From positions 7,057,594 to 7,121,593 of the forward strand of contig CM075184.1 of NCBI GenBank assembly GCA_037577475.1: a stretch of DNA of 64,000 bases, in the 5' to 3' direction. A program made the position numbers and the translations under genes. Position 1 is the stretch's first letter, and each line of letters opens with the position of its first letter. The notes beneath the pieces were generated by a model, which saw only the letters and a list, made by a program, of their open reading frames with translations, did no database searches and had not been told where the DNA came from. Below are positions 1-10,600 of the stretch, one piece after another. The DNA comes from Chaunax sp. Z400 (Eukaryota; Chordata; Actinopteri; Lophiiformes; Chaunacidae).

Positions 1-214
1 CAGAGGATAGGGATACCATCGTACCTGCATGGCTCCAGCAGGTATGTACCAGCATTGCCTTCAGTGGGTCAATAGTTGAATTTCAACAAGGGGGAACATC
101 CTGGACGAGTGACTCATCTTCTTGACTATGAAACGCTTGTTAAACTTTCACCTGTGCTGTGTTTGTGGACTGTGTTTGAAATGTATGACTAGCTTACTGC
201 ACTTGGCTAAAGTC

Positions 215-400
215 CCTTTTCCACTGCATGGTACCAACTCGACTCGGCTCGGCTTGACACGCCTTGCTTTTTTTGTGTTTCCACTAGGTAAAAAGTACCT
301 GGTACTACTTTTTTAGTACCTGCTCTGCTGCGGTTCCAAGCGAGCCGAGCAGATACTTAAAGGTCAGGTAAAACGTTACAGACCACAGATTGGTCAATGC
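215..400. repeat. High-copy teleost interspersed repeat (TTTCCACTGCATGGTACC type)
   Basis: It starts TTTTCCACTGCATGGTACCA, is rich in CTCGACTCGG motifs and contains facing copies of GGTACC/AGTACC blocks that can pair as hairpins. This matches a short non-autonomous repeat common in fish genomes. The class (possibly Harbinger-like) is not determinable here. Confidence 0.6.
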
Positions 401-1250
401 CCGGCACACACGGAGTATCCTGCACAGCACAAATCAATGGCCGCCACACTCAAACAGCAAAGCTACTTTAGTGACCATAACTTTTATTTATTGCAGCCTC
501 TATATTGAGGAGGTGCAGACATTCCTGTCTTAAACAGCTGATGGGAGGAACACGAGGTGGACGAGAAGTGTGTGTCACTACACCACGGCAGTTTCGTGTG
601 GCCCCAATCTACCCTGAGGAGGAGCCATCGGCACTGGAGAAATTAGGGCCAAACTTGGTGATGTTATTAATTTGGGATTTTTAAAAAATAATGCAGATTA
701 AATTTTCCACATTAATCACATGCATTGACACGTTAATATTGACAGCCCTGAAATAAATAAAAGTACGAACGAAGCACCATTTCAAACGAAACTCGGAGCA
801 CATTGAGCCGTTCATTTTAGTCAAATGAAAAAGCCAGCAGTTATTTTTTAAAGTGACGTGATGTTTGCCAATTTAAGACAACACTACACTGTTGAAATTC
901 ACACACTATGCATGTAAGTATACTCACATGCAGTACATACTACATGTGAGTATACTAATGGAAGTATGCAATTTGTAACACAGCATCAGTCTTACGCTTT
1001 TTGACTGCTGCATATTAACTACCTCTACCTGCTGCTATGGAGAATTATTTCATCTCACACAGACTCAGAGTACACAGTCCATGCTAGTTGGCTATCAGAC
1101 AACGTCTTTATGGTGTGTTCATGTCCAACTTTTTCATCATAGATGAGGCGAGGCGACACATGCTGGTGTAGATAATTACCCTATTAAACTTTCTGTCACC
1201 AACGAGACTTGGAGGTTATGTGACTGGTGTCATTTGTTTGTTTGTTTGTT
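401..1250. other. Non-coding stretch, nothing recognised
   Basis: AT-rich sequence without a supported exon. A short inverted motif around CATGTGAGTATAC / GTATACTCACATG lies near 910-955. Confidence 0.6.
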
Positions 1251-1402
1251 TATTCATTGAATAATTGAATGTAATTCAGTGAAAGTTATCAGTTTGTATA
1301 AACACACACTCACAATGAAATATTGTTGAAAACAATACTTTTACGGAACCTTCTGACTTTATATTATAACACATCCCAGCACAGATATTTTAGAAACAGG
1401 TT
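1251..1402 (+). repeat. Interspersed repeat, copy 1 of a ~150-bp pair
   Basis: This is similar to the reverse complement of 52080-52231 throughout, sharing blocks such as GAAAGTTATCAGTTTGTATA, TTTTACGGAACCTTCTGACT and TATATTATAACACATCCCAG. No coding content. Family unknown. Confidence 0.8.
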
Positions 1403-1816
1403 TAAACTGAGGTTCATCCTCTGATCTGAGGTCAGATTGTTCACACAATCGTTTGTCTGTTCCCAAACATTAACATGTTTTTACATTAAAGGAATTCTCA
1501 AGAATATATGACCGTATTGTTTTATTCCTTACCATTTATATGTTGAACAACTTGATACAGCAGTGAGTTGGTGAATGACTGGTATGGTACATGGTGCAAA
1601 AACATGTGAAGTCGTTACACTTACATTATTGTTGCCCAGTCTGTTTGAGTCAGCCAATCATGTTCTGATTGGCTGATTTATGTTGAACAAAGCCTGGCTC
1701 CAAGCCAGCTAGCCGGGCTTCTTACCCATTTAAAGTCTGACAATAGCTTGAGATGGTTTTGGCCTCAAGCCCTCTAATCACTGGCTTTACCAGATAAAAC
1801 TGTGAGACTCTGAACT

Positions 1817-1980
1817 CCAGCTATCCTGACGGAAACTTCAGAGGGAACCAGCTTCTAGAGGGTTCCGTTAGTCTTTGGCCCCTATACCGAGGTCGGACCA
1901 AAGACTTGTACGTCCGGACTGCTGCAGGCCTCCTCCACAGTTTCCTCTGGCTCCGCCCTGCCCAGACATAGTTCAGCATT
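1817..1980 (-). pseudogene. 28S rRNA-derived fragment, antisense to the + strand
   Basis: The reverse complement matches a conserved stretch in the 5' half of vertebrate 28S rRNA. Recognisable blocks are AACTATG(T/C)CTGGGCAGGGC, GCCAGAGGAAACT, GGTATAGGGGC, AAAGACTAA, GAAGCTGGTTCCCTC and CAGGATAGCTGG, in 28S order. Scattered substitutions and small indels show that it is not a functional rRNA gene. No flanking rDNA sequence, poly(A) tail or terminal repeats were seen. It could be a retroposed or translocated rDNA piece or the head of a 28S-derived SINE. Confidence 0.85.
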
Positions 1981-4199
1981 TATAGTCTCAGTGTTAAGTG
2001 TTGTCTGTGTTGTCTGTGTTGCTCGTCTTTATCGTTATGCATTGACAAACATTTTTCATCATAGTTTTCATCAACACTACTGAGCTGGTAGTTTACAGTG
2101 GGCCAATCGGAGCATCTGAAAACAGCTGAAACATGACTGATGAGAGAGACTCGACCAAACACTAAAGTTTAGTTGGTCTGACCTAAAAAAACTGGACTGG
2201 AGATGTGGAGAAAAAAACCTTTGGTAATATCAGAAGTATCCAGTATGTCTTATCCAGTATCCAGATCAGTGTGACACCTCAGTGGGAGTCAAACCATGAA
2301 TTTTAGGGTCTCCCAGAAAATATAAGTAAAGCAAACAATTCTTCTGCTTCTCGTGGGAATACATCAGCTGACTGAAAGTCCGATTGAGCAGCACATGAAC
2401 GACAGATACAAGAACACTACTGTGGGAATCCCAACAGTGAAACTGAGTCATTTTAACAACACTGCTGATGATCCCCCACATGTTCCAGAGGGAAGGGTCT
2501 TTCTGGGGCACTGACACCGGATCCCAACTCTCGGCCCTGGGATGGGGATCAGGGCCAGCGGGGGTGTGGGTGGGGGGTTGGGACGATAAGGCAGAGGAGG
2601 GTGGAGAGAATGGATTGTCCACGGGTCCATGGGAAGCTGAGGAATATGAGGGGGTATTACTGACCAGCACAGCAGCCAGATGGACAACAGATGACTTTGG
2701 TTCTCCCAAATACTTTGCAGGCTGAGGTGGGAAGAGGACAGAGGGGAGGAGGAGGAGGAGGAAAAACATAGAGAAAGAGGGAGGGGCCTGAGGAGAGAGG
2801 AAACATGATTAAGTGAAAGTTTCTTTTTCCTTCTCTGGACAGGAACATCTAAAACATTAATGTGCCCCAAAAGTCACTACATCCTGTACAAACCTATTTA
2901 ATCCGTCATTAAATAACCAGGCACGTTTTCAAGTTTTGTGCAATAAAAACAAGAAAAACTCATTTCATTGAGACATCCTCTGACTGGCAGTCTCTTTTTT
3001 CCTAGAAACTATTTTCTTCTAATATCCTGCAGCTTTTACTCAGCTGTGTACACATATTAAAATCTGATAATGGCCGACTCCACCACCGCAGGCTGCTGGC
3101 CCAGCAGAGCTGATGTTCGTCCGCTCTCTGCTGCTGGAAATCAGACTTCTCTTTATTCTAGTATCTGCTGCTCTGCAGGCCTGTACTGCCCCCTGGTGGT
3201 GTAGGAAACCACTCATAGGCTCTCTGAAATCAACAATCCCTCCATCAAACCTCAAGGATGCTCATTAGATAAAATATGATCCTGCTCAACACCTAATGGA
3301 ACATGGATTTGTATTGTAGCATTCAAAGACAGCATATGTAAAACAGTGCTAACAACATAGTCAGTACTGCTTCGAGGAAGATTTTTTTTATATCGCTGTT
3401 TTTATGTACAGTGGCTCTGAGCGCTCAATGCACTGCGACATAGAAAGACATGATTCTGTTATTTAAATGAAATTTAACATCTTCATTAATTTCACACATG
3501 TGCAGCATTTAAAGAAAAAGAACTGCTGCAAAGTGAGACAACACAATAACTACAGAAATGCTATGAGGGATATAAAACAGTAGTCCCCACCATACATACA
3601 GTCTATCTTTGACCTTTTTTTATTTTATTACCGACACGGCAGGGCAGCATAGACACACTTTCTCTGAAGCACATGTCAGCAACACTCCAACTCACATCTG
3701 TCTCCCTGAAAACAGTAGCAGGTGGGAACTAAACTTATGTCATACAAGGGACTGTGAATAAACTTAAATGTTACACATATGCAGATATAAAAATAATAAA
3801 GTGCTGTAACTGATATTAAAATAATTAATTCTATAATACAATCAATAATACACAACCTAATACGTAACATAAATGTGTCTGGTGAATCAGTAATTAATAT
3901 AACCTATGTGTAGCATGTACAATAACTAAGGTTACAGTCTTCCCTTGCTACAAGTAGAAATGTCCTCATTTCAATCAATGTCCTGGAAACCAACATAGAA
4001 AAACATATAACCAAGTAAACATACCTCAAAATCACTAAGTGAATAATACAGGAAAAATAATTACCTACAGAGAGAACACTGACATCAAACACTCGACCTG
4101 ATGTATGCTGAAACTACAGTCAGACATAAACAAGAGCAAATCACAGCCTCCTAACAACAAAGAACACAACATGTAAGGAGCTGTCAGAGTCCAACCGCA
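1981..4199. other. Non-coding stretch, nothing recognised
   Basis: No exon with supported splice sites or family similarity was seen. Open frames around 2266-2870 are overlapping, low-complexity and proline/serine-rich, and look spurious. A purine-rich run lies at 2725-2800. Confidence 0.6.
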
Positions 4200-5675
4200 G
4201 TCCATTAAGTAACAAAGTGGGACCTGGTGGGATGTGTGGGATGTGACACGTAGGGGTCCCTGAGGCAGGGATGGGGGCCCACTGGAAGCTGCAGGGCCCG
4301 CGGTGGCAGAGGGGGATGGGCTAGGAGAATGAGGAGAGGGCGAAGCCTGTCGCCGAGGAGCAGTCTTAACAGGGACATGCAGGGACAGACTGCCTCCCAG
4401 CTATAGCGGGCACATGTGGAGGGGTAGGAGGCCGAAAAGACAAGGCCCCCGACAAGGGCAGTAAGTCCAGGGGCTGGCATAGATGATGTGCCCACCTCTG
4501 GTAGCACTGGGGGTGCCCGTCTGTTCACAGGTAGCTGGCAAAGTCCCCTTGTAGGCTTTCAATCTATTATGATCTACCATCCATGCCCGTGAGCATGCAT
4601 TCCTTGGATCCGTGATCTCATAGGTGACACCAGGGTGTCCGTCTCTGCTCATCCGTTGCTGGACCACAAAGGGGCCCTTCCATCTGGGAGAAAGCTTGTT
4701 CATCCTGTGTGCAGGGTCATCCAGCAGAACAAGGTCACCTGGCTGATGAGGGTGAAACACGACCTTCTTGTCATACTGAGTCTTTTGCTGCAGTTTGGTT
4801 GATGCAGAGTTGAGGGCTGCATCCTGGAAAACATGTGACAATTGTGCGGCAAGGTGTTTGGCATAAGCTGCTGGTGTACCAGGTGTTGAAGAGGTCACTG
4901 TAGGACTGCAGTTTAACATGACGTCAAGTGACAAGTTAGCTTCTCTACCATGAACAAGGAAGAAAGGAGAAAATCCGGTGCTTGAATGAACACTTGAGTT
5001 GTAGGCAAGCTCAACTTGGGGCAAGTACTGGTCCCATTCACCACCACTTTGAGATATGTACTTAGCAAGTTGATCTTTTATTGTTCTGTTCAGTCTTTCC
5101 ACCAAACTGTCTCAAACTGCCTGCCTTGGTCAGTGTGAATTGACTCTGGCAACCCGTGATGTCTTATATAGTCCTCAAAAATACACTTTGCCACAGACGC
5201 AGCACATGGGTCTTTCAGGGGAAAGAGACAGTCATAGTGTGTAAAATAGTCCATTATCACCAGAACATACCTGTTGCTGTGTGTTGTAACAGGTAACTCA
5301 GTGATGTCTGCAGCAACCTTCTGAAATGGCCTCTCTGCTTGAATTGGTTTTAATAGGGCTCTTTCATGTGGTGTAGGGCAACCCTGTGTTTGACATGGGA
5401 AGCATTCAGCACAAAATTTGTGAATATCATGGCTCATGTATGGCCAATAACAAATGCGCCTGGCTCTTTGGAGAGTGCGTTCTGTGCTTAGGTGACCTCT
5501 GAATTGATTTCCATGCAGACCGGTCAAGGCGGTGTGAATAAGAGCTGCTGGCAAAACAACCTCGAAGGGTTGCAGGCGTGTGGGGACTTGCAATGATTTT
5601 TCTGCAGAAGATACCGTGGTGAATTATCAATTTGGGGCATTCATGCCAAAGTTTCCTCAATGTGGGGGAAGAGTG
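4200..5675 (-). mobile_element. Truncated Gypsy LTR retrotransposon fragment
   Basis: This is the likely extent of the Gypsy remnant: pol similarity runs from about 5660 down to about 4550, with GC-rich sequence continuing to about 4200. Boundaries are approximate because no LTR or target duplication was found. Confidence 0.6.
4401..5660 (-). pseudogene. Ty3/Gypsy-type retrotransposon pol remnant (integrase region), broken
   Basis: The minus strand carries an HHCC zinc-binding region (GH then CFPC near 5400-5500), an integrase core with aspartates in VAADITELP and IHTDQG, and then, in a different frame from about 5105, MVERLNRTIKDQ with the glutamate region, followed by a GPF-type C-terminal module (RWKGPFVVQ). 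The frame changes at 5094-5110, and the residues normally between the second aspartate region and the ERLNRT motif are missing. The copy is therefore internally deleted and inactive. No long terminal repeats, gag, protease or reverse transcriptase were recognised nearby. The upstream end is close to the hAT element at 5676. Confidence 0.85.
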
Positions 5676-5683
5676 TTTTAAAC

Positions 5684-7354
5684 CGGTGGTTCACAAAGTC
5701 TGGGTCACGACCCACAGGTGGGTCGCAGGAGATTTTATTTGGGTCGCCAAATAAAATAGTTATGATTCCATTTTACTATTATTCTAGTGATTTTTCAGCC
5801 ACATGAGGGAGCGTGTTTCTAGCTCCACCACACATGGAGCTCTGCCCATCATAGCGTGACACTGGAGACAGGCAGGCGGTGCTTTGTTCAGAACCCGTTT
5901 GGGTTTGCACCCAGATGTCCACCATAGTTTCCACCAAAGTAATGAACACATTTTGCAGATGGTCACACAAACATGGATGCCTGGCTAATAAAAAAAGAAA
6001 GGCATAGCTAGAGACCAGGGACAAGACCCAGCTAAGGACCAGACTGCTGCAGGTAATGTTAGCTTAGCTACCGCCCAGAGACTAAATGCTACACCTGATA
6101 TGTGTGTTGCTCTCCTCTTGTACACCTGACTGGAACATATGTGACCAAGTGATACTCAGTTCATAGGACTCTGAGAAAACCCAAAGGCAGAGACTGCTAT
6201 ACCAAAAATATGAATTTATTGACAATTGTTAAAACAAAATTTCTCACAACTATGACATAGCAGCAACCCAGTTCAACCATATAGTCAATTGCTGACAATA
6301 AACAATGAGGGGTGAAGTAGATCGTGATATATGAAGACAGTAAAGTAATAAACCAAAACTTCAATTAAATGTGAGGCTGAACTGCATCAGTGTAGAGTTA
6401 TGTCTCAAATGGTTTGGTCACAAAATTATATAGGTAAATTATTTAAACCACATTACACACACACACAACACGGCAACCCTAATTAAAGTTGCAACACAGC
6501 ACTCAAATTTACCTCTTCACAACAAACTAAGGTGACTCAAACCACACAGTTAAGCACATGTCAAATGGCCGCACCCACACTTGATTCCCCCCCTTAATGC
6601 AGCAAAAACCCCATAGAGAAAATAATATTGCAGATGGCCCACAAGCATCAGTGAAGAAGAAGCACTAAAATAATTAAATCTGGGAAAAACAGTGATTGGC
6701 TCCTCTACTGGGGCCTTTGTTTGCACTACAGGAAGTAAAAGCACATTAATTTACAACAAGAAAACCTAACAACACTTTCGCAAATATATACTATACAAAG
6801 TAAATATACCTCATTTAGCTGAAACACAGTTTCCTCCTTCAGTCAGAGACATGCAGGTGACTGGAATCTATATTCATAAAACATGATGTCAATATGGAAT
6901 AAAAAGGACTAAAAACCTGTTTAAAACAACAATTTTCTGTTTAAACAAACCTTATTTGGCTGGTGTGCCTATAGCAATCACTCCAAGTTAAGTCCCCTCA
7001 CTCAGCATGGAGTGTGTCATCAATCAGCAAACAAAGGCTAGTCTCAGCTGCTCTCTCAGGTGTGTGTCAGTGCAGGAGGAAAGGCCCAGGTGAGAGTCTT
7101 GCCCCTTTTTATAGACTCTGCCCCTAATCTGGATCCCAGTGCTAGAGGAGCCCCTTCCACACATATAACACAATACCATAGAACAAGAAATATTCTGTTT
7201 GATTTAATGGTGAGAGGGAAATAAGAGTCTGTTAATTACGACAAAATGCACTTAATTTGTCTAATATAAAATAGTTAAAATGTGTGTTGTTTACCTGATG
7301 AGTGCTTGTAATTTAAAATGCACTTAAGTTCTACCCAGACTTTGGGAACCACTG
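5684..7354. mobile_element. hAT-like DNA transposon, non-autonomous copy with TIRs and 8-bp target duplication
   Basis: The left end begins CGGTGGTTCACAAAGTCTGG; the right end, reverse complemented, begins CAGTGGTTCCCAAAGTCTGG. Flanking 8-mers are TTTTAAAC (5676-5683) and CTCTAAAC (7355-7362), differing by two C/T changes, which is the target duplication length of hAT elements. No intact transposase is present. The first ~150 bp matches the element end at 21304. The right end lies 340 bp before the sh3gl3 start codon. Confidence 0.85.
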
Positions 7355-7693
7355 CTCTAAACTAGTGCATTATTAATAGTATCGTGAGAGACTTGTGTGA
7401 CATTAAAATATATCACTGACAAAAATCGTTCGTTTTGTATTTAAAGCAATAAAATTTAGGAAATAAAATGAATCACTTTTCAGTGTTAAACTGACACTTT
7501 TATTTTGACACAGTGATTGATTTCCGGTAGTGTCCATCTTTGCTTCCGTAGCCTGACTCGTCTCAGGTCCTGCTGGTCGCTGCTGACTGATGACTGCAGT
7601 GTCGTGGGCTCGTCTGATTGTCAAACGTAGATTTTCTCCGTCTTAGTCCATCTTTTACGGAACGTTGTCTCCAGAGGGGAAGCCTTAGGGAAG

Positions 7694-10600
7694 ATGTCTG
7701 TGGCCGGGCTGAAGAAACAATTCCACAAAGCCAGTCAGGTAGGAGACGCCTGTTCGTGCCCGATCACAACAACAATTGTTTACATATCGGTGAACTGTGT
7801 CAGGTTCAGGTCATTCACGGTACATCCTTACGTTCCATGCGTGGATTGTGGCGCCAATTCATAAAGAGTTTGAGGCATTTTAAGCTTTATGTGAAGTTTT
7901 CATGTACATAAGTTCAGCGTGTACGGAGTCAACGTTAGACCAAACTCCAGTGAAAAATCGACAAATTTAATGTATTGTCGCATTAAGTGAACACACATTC
8001 GTTGTTTCACTTAAAATAATCGTATTGACTAAACACCGATATACAGTGGGTATTTCGGCATTGTTAGTGACGTATTAGATATTCACCTCAGTAGACTACG
8101 CCTTCATAAATCTGGTGACGTTAGACCTCTCAGCTGACGATAGCTAGTTTCACTGGAAGCAACTAGTTATATCATACAGTCAGGAAACAGTAGTAAAAGG
8201 CTTATTTTAGTGAATAAAAAAATATTCCAATATTTTACTTTACGTTATGTTAACATCTGACGTTAGAGGACCTTTGACTATTAAGATTCTATTTATTCCA
8301 GATGCACAACATCTATTAAGACTATTAAGATTCTATTTATTCCAGATGTCTTGGTGTTTCCACCCAGAGGTGCGTTTTTCCTGCCGTCCAGTATCAGGTG
8401 TCCTCTGCAGACCAGCAGTGTTTTAATCCTGTAACACCTAAAGGCAGGTAGAATGACTTGGAGACACTGACCCAGCAGGCCTTCTTATTCCAACTCTCTA
8501 ACACACAGAAGTTGTACGTATTGTTGAAGATAGACATGCATTCAGTACTTCAGAATATTACTTAAAAACTCCATTGAGAATTGGCTTATTCCCACAGCCT
8601 CCTGCCACAAAAATACACCGTGGTGGGCGGCTGTGACTGTGAACCAGTTCACACATTTAGATAACATGTCTTTGCAAAAAAATACTGCCTGGTGCATCAT
8701 CTGTTTGTCTAAATGAGCAGCGGCCTTTACTGATGAAGACAAGTCTGCAGGGGACATGAGGACCGTTTCACACAAACACGGAAACCTTTTGTTGAGGTCG
8801 CAAACTTTTAAAATCAGGCTCCAGAGTGGAGACTTTTCAAAACGCCGCCGTACCATTGTCGTGTAAAAGGGCAAAACACACATTCATGCTCAACAGTAAA
8901 GATGGATACGGATATGGATTGAGGCTTGCGTCTGTACTCTGCTTTCATTTCATACGTAATTGTGCTCGTTTTTGGAGAGGTTACGGGTCAAACACAGCAG
9001 TACCACCAGAGATCATTGGGGAGAGTATAGCCATGATTCAAGCACGACCTGACAAATGTGCACGGACACAACAAGGAAGAAAAAAGTGAAGTGAAAGTAA
9101 AAAAACAAACCTTTCTGTCTACATCTCACAATGTATGTAATGGTCTCACAGATATACATTGTTACTGCTGCTTATACAGCTTTTTATTTACAGCTACATG
9201 ATCACAGCTGTCATCATTGTTGTTGTTGAAACTTTTGACGCCTGCCTCTGTCTGCTGTTGTGATGTGTCTGTGTGGTGGTGTGTCGGTGTGGGTGTTGTG
9301 GTGTGTCTCTCCACACTTTTATCAGTGCAACTGTACCTTGAACTAGACCGTTTCTCCCTCACGTGGAGGTAACATCTCTCACACAGGGATGTTATCCACT
9401 CACACCTTTGTATTCATGTAAAGAGATTGTGCACAGTCGCTGTCGTTCCCTGGTGCCTGTGTGAGACCATGAGTTGTCAAAGCAGGGCTGTATGAGCCAT
9501 GCTGGAGCATTTCAAACATTTACGTCACCTGCAGCGGTTTCCTGCTTCTGAAAATAACAGGCAGACTCAATCAATCATCTTATCATCCCAGCTAAAAGTC
9601 AAACTAAAGGTCAGTTTTCAGAGCTAGCTGTGTATTCCAAATATATTGTGTTATATTTCACCTGCTTCCTGAGTGGAAATGGGACAGTGACCGAGGCTGA
9701 GATCAGACGCATAAATCTTTCAGCAGAAGATAACTGCTAAGGGAAACGCTGTCCCTTCCTGTTTGATTTCGTTTCCAAATAGTATCCCACTATTATTGGA
9801 GAAGGAGAAAGTAGTGGAGTATAGATCCTGGCAGTTTCAGACCACACAGCTGGGTTTGATCGTCTTCTAAGTCAATACTGACTGAACTGCATGGAGGAGA
9901 AAACTGCTGCTGCACTGTTTTCTGTAAAAAAAAAAAAATCATCATACATATATTGATTATTTTTTGGATTCATCAATCAATATATATTTATTTTTAGATA
10001 TCAGAAAATGCTCTGCCTATCATAGTTTCCCAGAACTTCAGATGCCATCACTCCATAATAAGGTCCAAAATTGTGCTCTATCTGCCAGTTGGTGGTAAGC
10101 TGAATAAAAAAGACTAATCAAACCTACATGAATAATAAAACGACATAAGACGTCCTTGTACTACAGTGTAAAACTAAACAGAAATCTGATCACCAGTCTC
10201 ATCATCTCTCCTAAGGAGGTTCTGTTTTCACCCGTGTCCATCTGGACACATGACCAGGTGGGAGGATGGGTCTTTGACGTTTACTCAGGGAACAATTCTG
10301 TATCTTGATGAATAAAATCAGAAGCATATTTAGGGGGTTGGTAATATATGAGAGGGTGCAATTTGGTGTGGATCCAAAGAAAAGTGTGGCTCCAGCAGGT
10401 TTAGATATGTTTTCATCAGGGGTAGTGGGTTTTGGATAAGGCCTGATTGGATTAAGGGGGACAGTTGGGCCTTGGTGGAGGGATGAACTCTACTGACTGA
10501 CATTGTAGTTAACAAATGGTCTTAAATGTGAAACAACCTGATGTCATAACAGGAAAAAGTTGCAGTCTTATTTTTCCAGTTTCCATATGGGTCATAAATA

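Noticed and set aside
2266..2870. Overlapping minus-strand frames of 140-167 codons
   Set aside because: Several frames are open together in a GC- and purine-biased stretch; no recognisable domain and no splice or start support.
7618..7911. 97-codon + frame overlapping the sh3gl3 first exon
   Set aside because: It is in a different frame from the endophilin start codon and crosses the exon 1 donor; no similarity to any protein.
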